This document shows positions 46,485 through 54,622 of a DNA stretch of 64,000 nucleotides, piece after piece; position 1 is the stretch's first letter, and the number at the start of each line of letters is the position of its first letter. The stretch is taken from positions 1 to 64,000 of the forward strand of contig CAXYVG010000005.1 in NCBI GenBank assembly GCA_964292325.1, in the 5' to 3' direction. Both the position numbers and the translations under genes were made by a program. The notes under the pieces are model-generated. The model searched no databases. It was not told where the DNA came from and saw only the letters and a program-made list of their open reading frames with translations. The stretch comes from CTSoil-075 sp964292325 (GTDB lineage Bacteria; Bacillota; Negativicutes; DSM-13327).

Positions 46485-46534
46485 AAATGATATACTAATA
46501 GTTGACTAAGTAGTCAGCTGTTAGTATATCATTT
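46485..46534. promoter_or_regulatory. nested inverted repeat before the RND operon (operator or attenuator)
   Basis: Outer arms AAATGATATACTAA and TTAGTATATCATTT surround a central palindrome TGACTAAGTAGTCA at 46503-46516. It ends about 22 nt from the adaptor start. On the minus strand it is followed by T8, so it could act as a terminator-like attenuator. The central palindrome instead resembles a MarR/TetR-type operator. No regulator gene is adjacent. Confidence 0.6.
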
Positions 46535-46715
46535 TACTATGTATTTTTATATATTTTTTATTAATATTATATATACTTTTATTCCGTTAAAATATTCCAC
46601 ATAGCGTTACAAAAAGCGAACCCCTTATAGCCCAGCCGCGGCAGACTAACAATATAGCTATCACTCTCTTGAAAGAATCAACGGTACTGCCCCCCGATTC
46701 ACTTTCTGATACCGT

Positions 46716-46742
46716 AAAAAAAATACTGCCCAAAAGCAGTAT
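46716..46742 (-). terminator. terminator after the AI-2E family gene
   Basis: Arms ATACTGC/GCAGTAT with a 6-nt loop and T8 on the minus strand, about 40 nt past the stop. The remaining sequence between it and the inverted repeat at 46485-46534 shows no gene. Confidence 0.8.
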
Positions 46743-46781
46743 CTAAAAATCAAGTTGCTTATGCTGTTTGCTATGTTTTAC

Positions 46782-47831
46782 TCAATGAGTCCTATTCGTA
46801 CATTCATTTCCTCTTCCCCATAAATGAAATAACCACACTCTCCCTATAGCAACAGCAGGTACGGCGAATAACATCCCCGTTACTCCGAATAAATGACCAA
46901 ATAATAAAACAGTAACCATGATAAATAGTGGATGCACTTTAATCGCCTGCCCTACAATCTTAGGGTATATAATATTATGATTGATCTTCAATAAAATAAC
47001 ATAATATAACAATACCTTACATGCGAGCACTGGAGAATACGAAAGCGCCACTAGCGTACCAGGCACAGTTGCAACGACAGTACCAATCACAGGCACAAAC
47101 TCAGATAGTGCAGAAACGATTGCTAAAATATGAGCATAAGGTAGACCAAAAATAGACATGCCCACAAACACTACAATACCCGAAAATAAAGAAATCATCA
47201 TTTGCCCTCTTATATAACCACCAAGCACAGAACTAACATCTCGCAAAAAAGGTGAAAATCTTTCTACCTGGGCGGCTGGGAAAAATGTCGCGATCGCATC
47301 TGCAATTTTTCGCCCATCTTTTAATAAATAAAAAGTCAAAAATGGCACTGCAATCATTTCCGCAACTCCAGAAAAAGTCCGTATCAAAGGAACAATGGAT
47401 TCTTTGACCATATTCACACCAAAAACAACAGAATCATGCAGTACCTGATTGCCATATTCCATAAATTCCGGTGGCAATGCACTTAATAATACCGACGAAT
47501 CAAACTGAGTAACAAAAGCCGGCAGTTCAACAATGAATCTTGCTAAATCCGGTAGGACAGTGCTAAAGATCAGACTCATCAACATCGTCAACATTCCAAA
47601 AAAAGCAATCAATACGCCAAAAACTGCCATACCATGTGATACAAAACGCGAAACCTTCATTACTAATGGATCAAGTAAAATAAACAATAATGCCGTAATA
47701 AATAACAAAATTAGCAACGACTTAGCAAATACATATAATATAGCTACCATGGCAACAAATAAAATAAAAATAATAAAAATCGGATCTTGTAACACACGTT
47801 GTGGTTTTGATTGCATCATAGCATTGGGCAC
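46782..47831 (-). CDS. AI-2E/PerM-family membrane transporter
   Basis: The protein (about 349 residues) has 7-8 hydrophobic segments: a pair near the N-terminus, a central soluble stretch, then FLTFYLLKDGR, GYIRGQMMISLFSGIVVFVG and EFVPVIGTVVATVPGTLVAL, all typical of the family. Members have been linked to autoinducer export, Na+/H+ antiport or sporulation, so the substrate is uncertain. I chose a GTG at 47831 with AAGGAG 8 nt upstream; the longer frame starts inside that ribosome site. Confidence 0.85.
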   Translation of the reverse strand: MPNAMMQSKPQRVLQDPIFIIFILFVAMVAILYVFAKSLLILLFITALLFILLDPLVMKVSRFVSHGMAVFGVLIAFFGMLTMLMSLIFSTVLPDLARFIVELPAFVTQFDSSVLLSALPPEFMEYGNQVLHDSVVFGVNMVKESIVPLIRTFSGVAEMIAVPFLTFYLLKDGRKIADAIATFFPAAQVERFSPFLRDVSSVLGGYIRGQMMISLFSGIVVFVGMSIFGLPYAHILAIVSALSEFVPVIGTVVATVPGTLVALSYSPVLACKVLLYYVILLKINHNIIYPKIVGQAIKVHPLFIMVTVLLFGHLFGVTGMLFAVPAVAIGRVWLFHLWGRGNECTNRTH

Positions 47832-47997
47832 ACATATCACTCCTTATATTTCTACCATTATAACTGATTCCTCCAATAATATCCAATGTTATAGATTGAG
47901 CTAAGTATCCTGAATCAGTAATCGTCGTAAAGCAGTAAGCAAACTTCATCATATTGCTCAAAATTCATTCACTCATAATATACATATGTATTTTTCA

Positions 47998-48025
47998 TTA
48001 ACACTTCCTTAACATTTCCTTAACA
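47998..48025. promoter_or_regulatory. three phased TTAACA direct repeats
   Basis: TTAACA occurs at 47998, 48009 and 48020, exactly 11 bp apart. This spacing matches sites bound by OmpR/PhoP-type response regulators; the Bacillus Pho box is built of TT(A/C/T)ACA repeats at about this spacing. It lies 35 bp before the aro -35 element and about 170 bp before the divergent AI-2E family gene, so the target is unclear. Confidence 0.5.
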
Positions 48026-48060
48026 TTTTTTTATATTTTTAATGTTTTTCAAACTATTAC

Positions 48061-48088
48061 TTGACATATTTTTTTGATTTGTTATAAT
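48061..48088 (+). promoter_or_regulatory. promoter of the aroF-B-A-C operon
   Basis: Consensus TTGACA and TATAAT with a 16-bp spacer. The expected RNA starts near 48095, 45 nt before the leader ORF. Confidence 0.85.
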
Positions 48089-48139
48089 AAGATTAATTCA
48101 GCAAATTCATCATCTATTTATCTATAGGAGGTTATTGTA

Positions 48140-48295
48140 ATGTTAAAAGCCATGCAAATAGTAATAAAACAACAATATTATTATTACTTTAGTTGGAGCT
48201 ACTTTTTTAGCTTTGACTTTTTTAGCTGGGCAAAATTAATATTACATTCTTTCAATGGGTACTTAGATGCGAGAGCACGACTAGGAACGAACTAG
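48140..48295 (+). CDS. aromatic-rich leader peptide of the aro operon (putative attenuator)
   Basis: This short ORF of 51 codons has AGGAGG 8 nt before its ATG. Residues 13-30 read YYYYFSWSYFFSFDFFSW: five Tyr, six Phe and two Trp in 18 positions. Such a block is what a ribosome-stalling leader for aromatic amino acids would need. Downstream lie an RNA segment able to form alternative stems and a terminator (48325-48353), then aroF. I infer that low charged tRNA-Tyr, -Phe or -Trp stalls the ribosome and prevents termination. There is no T-box sequence in the leader. The C-terminal 20 residues show no pattern I recognise. Confidence 0.8.
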   Translation: MLKAMQIVIKQQYYYYFSWSYFFSFDFFSWAKLILHSFNGYLDARARLGTN

Positions 48296-48324
48296 TCGCT
48301 ACAGATTCATTCGCAAGCATCTTT

Positions 48325-48353
48325 AGAAGACTCACTGGAGTCTTCTTTTTTTG
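48325..48353 (+). terminator. attenuator terminator of the aro operon
   Basis: Perfect 9-bp arms AGAAGACTC/GAGTCTTCT with loop ACTG and T7, 30 nt past the leader stop and about 50 nt before aroF. Upstream, AGATGC (48265) can pair with GCATCT (48317) around a CGACTAG/CTAGTCG hairpin, giving structured RNA overlapping the end of the leader ORF. Confidence 0.85.
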
Positions 48354-48401
48354 TTGCATTTTAGCTGAAACATTTTTCCAAAAAAAAAGGAGGTTTTATT
48401 T

Positions 48402-49415
48402 ATGGTTATCGTATTACATCCATCCGCTACACCTGAAAATCTTGAGGAATTAAAAAATGAATTGCTGAAAAGCGATTGTAAGGTATGCCCAACTTATGGA
48501 GAATTTCAAATCATCCTAGGTGTTGTTGGTAGCACTCAGCAACTCAATCGCGACAAGGTATTAAATAAAAAATATGTAGAAAAAATATTATCAGTACAGG
48601 AGCCTTACAAAATGGCAAATCGTATGTTTCACCCTGAAAACACAGTGATTAACGTCGGTAATGAATCCATTGGCGGTACCAAGGTAGCTTTGATTGCAGG
48701 ACCTTGCTCCGTTGAAAGCGAAGAACAAATTGTTGATATCGCTAGAAAAGTAAAAGAAGCGGGTGCCGGTTTCTTACGCGGCGGAGCTTATAAGCCACGT
48801 ACCTCTCCTTATAGCTTCCAAGGCATGAAAGAAGAAGGTCTTGAATTATTAAAAATTGCGCGCCAAGAAACAGGACTCCCGATTGTTAGCGAACTCATGT
48901 CAGCTAGCGAATTAGATAAATTCATTGACAGCGTTGATATCATTCAAATCGGCGCACGTAATATGCAAAATTTTGATTTATTAAAAGCGATCGGTCAAAC
49001 CAATAAACCAATTTTATTAAAACGAGGATTAAGTGCCACATTTGAAGAATTACTAATGTCAGCTGAATACATTATGTCGGAAGGCAATGAACAAGTTATT
49101 TTGTGTGAACGGGGCATTCGTACTTTCGAAACCTATACACGTAATACCTTAGATCTTAGTGCCGTATTAGCACTCAAAAGACTGAGTCATCTCCCTGTCA
49201 TCATCGATCCAAGTCATGCCGCTGGCAAATGGTGGATGGTTGAAGCACTTTCCAAAGCAGCAGTTGCCGTTGGTGCTGATGGACTCATTATCGAAGTACA
49301 CAACGATCCCGCGAATGCCAGCTGTGATGGTAAACAATCCATTACTCCAGATCGATTTGCCGCATTAGTAGATCCATTACGACGAATTGCCGAGATCGAT
49401 GACCGTACGATCTAA
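48402..49415 (+). CDS. aroF: 3-deoxy-7-phosphoheptulonate synthase (AroAI-beta type)
   Basis: DAHP synthase starts the shikimate pathway from PEP and erythrose 4-phosphate. The 337-residue protein has an N-terminal ferredoxin-like regulatory domain of about 70 residues, as in the Thermotoga enzyme, where it mediates feedback inhibition. The catalytic barrel shows IAGPCSVESEEQ, GFLRGGAYKPRTSPYSFQG and DPSHAAGKWW. AGGAGG precedes the ATG. It is the first structural gene after the aromatic leader. Confidence 0.96.
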   Translation: MVIVLHPSATPENLEELKNELLKSDCKVCPTYGEFQIILGVVGSTQQLNRDKVLNKKYVEKILSVQEPYKMANRMFHPENTVINVGNESIGGTKVALIAGPCSVESEEQIVDIARKVKEAGAGFLRGGAYKPRTSPYSFQGMKEEGLELLKIARQETGLPIVSELMSASELDKFIDSVDIIQIGARNMQNFDLLKAIGQTNKPILLKRGLSATFEELLMSAEYIMSEGNEQVILCERGIRTFETYTRNTLDLSAVLALKRLSHLPVIIDPSHAAGKWWMVEALSKAAVAVGADGLIIEVHNDPANASCDGKQSITPDRFAALVDPLRRIAEIDDRTI

Positions 49416-49453
49416 AATATACTACGTGATATAATGAAGGGAGCAATTGATGA

Positions 49454-50515
49454 ATGCATATCCAATCAATTAATCTTTCACAGAAACAATATTCTATTAT
49501 GATTCAAAAGGGTTTATTAGCAGATATCGGCAAACATATACAAAGCCACTATCATCATCTTAAAATTGCGATTGTAACCGATACAAACGTTGATGCGTTA
49601 TATGGAAACATTTTTGTCGATAGTCTCTCGAGTCAAGGCTTCGTTGTCACTAAAATTGTGGTTCCCGCTGGTGAAAAAAGTAAGTGCATGACCATGCTAG
49701 AATCTCTATACAATCAATTTTTAGATTTTAAATTATCTCGTTCCGATCTAGTCATCGCCTTTGGCGGTGGTGTGATCGGCGACTTGGTAGGCTTTGCTGC
49801 AGCAACCTTTCTGCGCGGAGTACACTATATTCAAGTCCCCACTACATTATTGGCACAAATTGACAGCAGCATTGGTGGAAAAGTTGCTGTCAATTTACCG
49901 AATGGCAAAAATCTAGTTGGTACTTTCTATCACCCTGATGCCGTTTTTATTGACCCGAATCTCCTGGAAACACTTCCAACTAGAGTACTGCATGATGGCA
50001 TCGGAGAAGTGATCAAATACAGTATGATCAGTCAAACATCACTCTTTGCAGATCTCACCTCTTATCAAGACGATAAAGAATTTCTTGCAAATATTGAATC
50101 TATTATCTCAATCTGCTGTCAAATTAAACAACAATATGTAGAGGAAGATGAAAAAGATACGGGAGCACGTATGACACTGAATTTTGGGCATACCATCGGT
50201 CATGCGATTGAAAACTTTTTTCACTATGAAACCTACACGCATGGTGAGGCCATCTCAATTGGTATGGCGCGCATTACCGAGCAAAGCGAGGCATTAGGAA
50301 TCACAGAACCTGGCACTGCAAAACGTCTGATTGACTTGATCAAAAAATTCCAGCTGCCTGTCGTTGCCACAGAATATAATCACCAAGCATTGCTAGAGTC
50401 CATTACGTTAGACAAAAAAGTGGCTCAGCAACATCTAAATATTATACTTCTTGCGGGAATTGGTAAACCACTTATCAAAAAAGTAAGCATCAACGATATG
50501 TATTCATACTTATAA
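49454..50515 (+). CDS. aroB: 3-dehydroquinate synthase
   Basis: AroB converts DAHP to 3-dehydroquinate with NAD and a metal. The 353-residue protein has FGGGVIGDLVGFAAATFLRG, PTTLLAQIDSSIGGKVAVN, the metal ligands in LNFGHTIGHAIE and HGEAISIGM. It follows aroF by about 40 nt. Confidence 0.96.
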   Translation: MHIQSINLSQKQYSIMIQKGLLADIGKHIQSHYHHLKIAIVTDTNVDALYGNIFVDSLSSQGFVVTKIVVPAGEKSKCMTMLESLYNQFLDFKLSRSDLVIAFGGGVIGDLVGFAAATFLRGVHYIQVPTTLLAQIDSSIGGKVAVNLPNGKNLVGTFYHPDAVFIDPNLLETLPTRVLHDGIGEVIKYSMISQTSLFADLTSYQDDKEFLANIESIISICCQIKQQYVEEDEKDTGARMTLNFGHTIGHAIENFFHYETYTHGEAISIGMARITEQSEALGITEPGTAKRLIDLIKKFQLPVVATEYNHQALLESITLDKKVAQQHLNIILLAGIGKPLIKKVSINDMYSYL

Positions 50516-50527
50516 TTAGGAGGTTCT

Positions 50528-51805
50528 ATGAGCGATCTATCCATTACACCATCTGCCCTTACTGGAAGCGTCTGCGTTCCAACCTCAAAAAGTGTCTGTC
50601 ACCGAGCTGTAATTTGCGCTGGACTTGCTGAAGGAACGTCGAGAATTAGTGGCATTTTACTTTCTGATGATATTAAAGCAACTATGCAAGCTATGATTGC
50701 CTTAGGAGCTGTCATTCGCCAAGAAGGTGATAGTCTGATTATTACTGGCACAGATTGTAAATCCCCTATTCACAACGAAATTTCTTGTAATGAATCTGGT
50801 TCTACGTTACGCTTTTTGATTCCTCTGGGACTAAACAACCAGACTATGACCTTTACTGGCAAAGGGAAACTGGTTGATCGCCCCTTAGATGATTACTTCA
50901 ACATTTTAGATAAACAAGAGATTGCGTATCAAACTACCGACGGACATCTTCCCTTATCCGTAACCGGTGTATTAAAACCAGGTCAATTTGAATTGCGTGG
51001 CGACGTCAGTTCTCAATTTGTTTCGGGTCTACTCTTCGCCTTGCCACGTTTAGCAGGAGATTCTTCGATTACGATTACTACCGAAATGGAATCAAAAGGT
51101 TACATTGACTTAACACTTTCGATGCTTGCCCTCTTCGGTATCAAAATAATCAACAATAACTATCGCGAATTTATCATACCTGGTAATCAAGTATATCGTA
51201 GCACAGATTATCATGTAGAAGGAGATTACTCACAAGTTGCCTTTTGGCTAGCAGCTGGCACGTTAGGCGCACCAATTCACTGCAGCGGACTCAACCCAAA
51301 CTCGTTACAAGGCGACAAAGTAATTGTCGACTTGATTCAGGAAATGGGTGGAAATCTAAAACTGGAAGACAATGCTATTACAGCATTACCATCTACAACA
51401 AAAGGTATTACTATTGATGCATCCCAGTGTCCTGACCTAGTGCCGATTCTCACAGTACTTGCTACCGTTAGCAAAGGTACTACGCAAATTATACGCGCAG
51501 CTCGCCTGCGAATCAAAGAATGTGATCGTTTAAAAGCAATCACTACAGAACTCAATAAGTTAGGTGCCGACATAACCGAACATGAAGATTCTCTAACCAT
51601 TATCGGTCGTCCTTCTCTTGCCGGTGGTGCTGTTGTCCATAGTTGGCATGACCACCGCATTGCCATGGCACTAGCCGTCGCTTCCATAAAATGTGATACA
51701 GCCATTACGATCGAACATAAAGAATGCGTTAGTAAATCATATCCTGACTTTTGGCAAGATTTTCAGATGTTAGGAGGAAAAAGCAATGAGTGCAACATGG
51801 GGTAA
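50528..51805 (+). CDS. aroA: 3-phosphoshikimate 1-carboxyvinyltransferase (EPSP synthase)
   Basis: The 425-residue enzyme joins PEP to shikimate 3-phosphate. Motifs include PTSKSVCHRAVICAGLAEG, NESGSTLRFLIPLG, VSSQFVSGLLFALP, RIKECDRL and HDHRIAMALAVA. It lies 12 nt after aroB and overlaps aroC by 20 bp. Confidence 0.96.
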   Translation: MSDLSITPSALTGSVCVPTSKSVCHRAVICAGLAEGTSRISGILLSDDIKATMQAMIALGAVIRQEGDSLIITGTDCKSPIHNEISCNESGSTLRFLIPLGLNNQTMTFTGKGKLVDRPLDDYFNILDKQEIAYQTTDGHLPLSVTGVLKPGQFELRGDVSSQFVSGLLFALPRLAGDSSITITTEMESKGYIDLTLSMLALFGIKIINNNYREFIIPGNQVYRSTDYHVEGDYSQVAFWLAAGTLGAPIHCSGLNPNSLQGDKVIVDLIQEMGGNLKLEDNAITALPSTTKGITIDASQCPDLVPILTVLATVSKGTTQIIRAARLRIKECDRLKAITTELNKLGADITEHEDSLTIIGRPSLAGGAVVHSWHDHRIAMALAVASIKCDTAITIEHKECVSKSYPDFWQDFQMLGGKSNECNMG

Positions 51806-52853
51806 AAAGATTCAATATACCATTTTTGGCGAAAGTCACGGAAAAGCAATCGGCATCACCATCGACGGTCTGCCACCCGGATTTGCAATCGATGTAGCAG
51901 AAGTAGCGAGAGAAATGTCTCGTCGCGCTCCAGGAAATGGTCCTTTAGCAACCGCTCGGTCTGAAAAAGATGAATTTACTATTTTAAGTGGTTTTATTAA
52001 TGGTAAAACAACAGGTAGCCCTTTATGTGCTATCATCGAAAACCGCGACCAAAAATCAAAAGACTACGACATGATGGCACAAAAATTCCGTCCTGGTCAT
52101 GCTGACTATTCAGGCTACATTAAATATAATGGTTTTAATGATATACGTGGCGGTGGCCACTTTTCTGGTAGAATAACGGCTCCTCTCGTTTTTGCTGGCG
52201 CCATCGCCAAACAACTCCTCGCACAAGAAAATATCCTAATTGGTTCACATATACAACGTATTGCTTCCATCTCTGAATCTCCATTTGATGGTGTTCAGAT
52301 AGAACCCTCATTATTAAAGCAATTGACTCACCAGAATTTTTGCGTAATCGATCCTCTGGTTGGTCAGCAAATGCAAGATTCTATTTTAGCAGCAAAATCT
52401 ACAGGAGATTCTGTCGGTGGTATTATTGAAACTGCTGTCATCAACCTCCCTGCTGGTCACGGAGACCCTTTCTTTGATTCATTAGAAAGTACATTAGCTC
52501 ATCTGCTATTTTCTATTCCTGGCCTCAAAGGCGTAGAATTTGGCGCTGGCTTTGCCTTCGCCGAAATGCGCGGCAGCGTTGCCAATGATGCCATGTATAG
52601 CAAAAATGGTACAGTGCAAACTATCACCAATCACAATGGTGGTATTCTCGGCGGAATCTCAAATGGAATGCCCATTATCTTCCGCGTTGCTATGAAGCCA
52701 ACTCCATCGATTCATTTAGAACAAAACACCGTGGACTCCAATGGTGATAACACCATCATCGTAGTAGGCGGTCGTCATGATCCATGCATTGTCCCTAGAG
52801 CAGTGCCTGTAGTGGAAGCCATTACAGCAATGGCAATTTGGGATATGTTATAA
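51786..52853 (+). CDS. aroC: chorismate synthase
   Basis: AroC makes chorismate from EPSP using reduced FMN. The 355-residue protein has FGESHGKAIGITIDGLPPG, RRAPGNGPLATARSEKDE, FRPGHADYSGYIKY and RGGGHFSGRITAPLVFAGA. It is the last gene of the aro operon. Its stop lies in the left arm of the operon terminator. Confidence 0.97.
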   Translation: MSATWGKKIQYTIFGESHGKAIGITIDGLPPGFAIDVAEVAREMSRRAPGNGPLATARSEKDEFTILSGFINGKTTGSPLCAIIENRDQKSKDYDMMAQKFRPGHADYSGYIKYNGFNDIRGGGHFSGRITAPLVFAGAIAKQLLAQENILIGSHIQRIASISESPFDGVQIEPSLLKQLTHQNFCVIDPLVGQQMQDSILAAKSTGDSVGGIIETAVINLPAGHGDPFFDSLESTLAHLLFSIPGLKGVEFGAGFAFAEMRGSVANDAMYSKNGTVQTITNHNGGILGGISNGMPIIFRVAMKPTPSIHLEQNTVDSNGDNTIIVVGGRHDPCIVPRAVPVVEAITAMAIWDML

Positions 52854-52903
52854 TAAGAAGCATCCATCTTCCTGTATACATTGCAGATGGATGCTTCTTA
52901 TTA
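52851..52903 (+). terminator. terminator of the aro operon
   Basis: Perfect 19-bp arms starting at the aroC stop codon (TAATAAGAAGCATCC...) with a 15-nt loop. The tract after it is AT-rich rather than pure T. Confidence 0.75.
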
Positions 52904-52957
52904 TATAATGAATTAATAGAACTATCTGTAAATTTTCAAAAAGGGAGATTAGCATCT

Positions 52958-53377
52958 ATGTTTGATGTAAGAGATATCTTAACCATTGGCATGAGTCATA
53001 CTGTACAAAAATTGCTTGATGAGTCTGATACCGCCTCTCATTATGGCAGAGGTTCACTTGAACATCTCATCGCAACTCCTGCATTTGTGTCACTAATGAT
53101 TGATGCATCGATTGCTCTAACTAAAAATCGTTTGCCAGAAGGCTTTGTTACTGCTGGAACAACGTTTGAATTTACACATGATGCTCCAACCTGCCTAGGA
53201 ATGACATTAAGAGTGAAATCGACCATCACCGAACTCACTCCAGAAACCATTACGTTTGATATTGTAGCTTCTGATGATGTCGGAGAAGTGGGGCGCGGGC
53301 GTCACCAACGTACTGTCGTAAATCGCCAACGCCTCTTTGAAAAAGCACGTCAACGTCTCAATAATGAAAAAGTATAA
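52958..53377 (+). CDS. hot-dog fold thioesterase family protein
   Basis: The 139-residue protein resembles the FlK-like thioesterase group: VRDILTIGMSHTV, LIATPAFVSLMIDASI, GFVTAGTTFEFTHDAPT and the terminal EVGRGRHQRTVVNRQRLFEKA. It should hydrolyse small acyl-CoA esters; the substrate is unknown and fluoroacetyl-CoA specificity should not be assumed. I chose the ATG at 52958 with AAGGGAG 8 nt upstream; the longer frame runs back through the aro terminator and is not real. The pair thioesterase (plus) and aroK (minus) converge. Confidence 0.85.
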   Translation: MFDVRDILTIGMSHTVQKLLDESDTASHYGRGSLEHLIATPAFVSLMIDASIALTKNRLPEGFVTAGTTFEFTHDAPTCLGMTLRVKSTITELTPETITFDIVASDDVGEVGRGRHQRTVVNRQRLFEKARQRLNNEKV

Positions 53378-53407
53378 GGAGAAAGTGATATACTTTCTGA
53401 TTCCGCC
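53378..53407. repeat. copy A of a small dispersed repeat
   Basis: The sequence GAGAAAGTGATATACTTTCT followed by GATTCCG directly follows the thioesterase stop. It matches copy B (54059-54091) at all but two positions over about 29 nt and contains a small AGAAAGT/ACTTTCT hairpin. Confidence 0.65.
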
Positions 53408-53410
53408 AAA

Positions 53411-53452
53411 AAAGTTGCCCTTTACCTAACAAAAGGTAAGGGCAACTTTTTT
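53411..53452. terminator. bidirectional terminator between the thioesterase gene and aroK
   Basis: Arms AAGTTGCCCTTTACC and GGTAAGGGCAACTT pair with one bulge, with A and T runs outside on both sides. It serves the two convergent genes. Confidence 0.85.
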
Positions 53453-53456
53453 TGCA

Positions 53457-53954
53457 CTATACAATTATTTTCAATATTTTTTCCGCTGCTAATTCTAGTG
53501 AATGATCGTTTGCAATTTCATAATGACATAGCGTTTCATATAGAGGTCTTCTTTCTTCATATAAATTATAAATTCTTTTCACATTATCAGCCAAAAGGGG
53601 TCGTGTACTCAAATCCGCCGATGCTATTATATTCTCTAATGATCGATTAATGTAAAAGATAGTACCTCCCTGTTGTAAATGTTCTATATTCTCCGAACGG
53701 GTCACTGCACCACCACCAGTCGCAATCACTACTGGTTTTTTCAAACTCACTTCACGAATTGCTTCCGTTTCAATCTTACGGAAATAGGATTCTCCAAGTA
53801 AGAAAATTTCGGAAATCTTTTTATTCTCTTTCTTCTCAATATATTGGTCAATATCATAAAAATCAAGTTGTAACCGTTCAGCTATAAATGAACCAAGAGA
53901 AGTCTTACCGCATCCTGGCATACCAATCAATACAATATTGTTTTGGAATTTCAT
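53457..53954 (-). CDS. aroK: shikimate kinase
   Basis: AroK phosphorylates shikimate with ATP. The protein (165 residues from the ATG at 53954) has the P-loop GMPGCGKTSLGSFIAERL, DIDQYIEKKE, FRKIETEAIREV and ATGGGAVTR, plus RPLL for the lid. The longer frame starts six codons earlier without a ribosome site, while GAGGCGG fits the chosen ATG. It is on the opposite strand from aroF-B-A-C and has its own aromatic leader and terminator upstream. Confidence 0.94.
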   Translation of the reverse strand: MKFQNNIVLIGMPGCGKTSLGSFIAERLQLDFYDIDQYIEKKENKKISEIFLLGESYFRKIETEAIREVSLKKPVVIATGGGAVTRSENIEHLQQGGTIFYINRSLENIIASADLSTRPLLADNVKRIYNLYEERRPLYETLCHYEIANDHSLELAAEKILKIIV

Positions 53955-54058
53955 TGCACTGCACCGCCTCATTAAAATTATTATTTATATATTCATGCTT
54001 ACAATAAGAAAAAGTAAACTACCGTTCATAGAAGGACTATACAGATAAGAAAAGACTT

Positions 54059-54091
54059 GGAATCGAGAAAGTAACATACTTTCTGATTCCG
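54059..54091. repeat. copy B of a small dispersed repeat (hairpin-forming)
   Basis: GGAATCGAGAAAGT and ACTTTCTGATTCC form an imperfect hairpin. Related copies lie at 53378-53407 and 56946-56966. Confidence 0.65.
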
Positions 54092-54095
54092 AAAC

Positions 54096-54127
54096 AAAAA
54101 AAGTAAGGCTCTAATGAGCCTTACTTT
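54096..54127 (-). terminator. attenuator terminator upstream of aroK
   Basis: Perfect 12-bp arms AAAGTAAGGCTC/GAGCCTTACTTT with a 4-nt loop and T7 on the minus strand, 19 nt past the stop of the aromatic leader ORF and about 140 nt before aroK. Confidence 0.85.
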
Positions 54128-54145
54128 CACTTCAACAACCAATTG

Positions 54146-54286
54146 CTAACTGATTGCACATAAGTTCTCATCAAAAAACGGCTTATTAAATTCATACAAC
54201 GTAAAATAACCAGCGCTAAAAAGATAGCCCCATCTAAAAAAGCTAAAATATTGTTTTTGAGCTGTTTTATTTAATAAAGCAATCAT
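54146..54286 (-). CDS. aromatic-rich leader peptide of aroK (putative attenuator)
   Basis: This ORF of 46 codons has GGAGG 8 nt before its ATG and a consensus promoter 45 nt further up. Residues 13-38 hold fifteen Tyr, Phe or Trp, in segments such as QYFSFFRWGYLFS and AGYFTLYEFNKPFF. The stop is followed by a terminator after 19 nt and then aroK. This repeats the architecture of the aroF leader on the other strand, 6 kb away, although the peptides are not close copies; both share a Lys/Gln-Gln-Tyr entry into the aromatic block. I infer ribosome-stalling control by aromatic amino acids. Confidence 0.78.
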   Translation of the reverse strand: MIALLNKTAQKQYFSFFRWGYLFSAGYFTLYEFNKPFFDENLCAIS

Positions 54287-54329
54287 ACTAGCACCTCCAT
54301 TTTACAAATTCATAACGTTTCATTTTTTC

Positions 54330-54358
54330 ATTATATTCAAATAAGCAACAAATGTCAA
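54330..54358 (-). promoter_or_regulatory. promoter of the aroK leader transcript
   Basis: Consensus TTGACA and TATAAT with a 17-bp spacer on the minus strand. Confidence 0.88.
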
Positions 54359-54507
54359 GTATCATTCAAAATTAAATAATAAATACTGCAATTTGTTAAT
54401 TTTAAATATAAGGAAAACACATTTGTATTTTTAAAGAGAACTTTTATACGCTTGTTTCAAAATTGTTTACAATGAATGGATACGTAAAACAACAATAAAA
54501 CAGCACT

Positions 54508-54558
54508 AAAAAGCCTCCTTATTGCTGTAATATATCATCACGCAAATCAGGAGGCCTC
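54508..54558 (-). terminator. terminator after the decarboxylase gene cluster
   Basis: On the minus strand GCCTCCT pairs with AGGAGGC, extended by partial pairing, followed by TTTTT. The upstream arm is also half of a 20-bp palindrome at 54545-54564 (AATCAGGAGG and its complement), so two alternative stems are possible. Confidence 0.65.
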
Positions 54559-54622
54559 CTGATTCCATCGACCTTGTTTGTCTGCCCAATAGGCTATACC
54601 ATTGCGCTTTTGCTGAACAAGT

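Noticed and set aside
48090..48400. T-box element before aroF
   Set aside because: No AGGGTGG-type T-box core or specifier stem is present; the leader ORF and terminator explain the region better.
54545..54564. 20-bp perfect palindrome as an independent operator
   Set aside because: Half of it is the upstream arm of the terminator for the decarboxylase cluster, so the terminator explanation is simpler, though a competing stem is possible.
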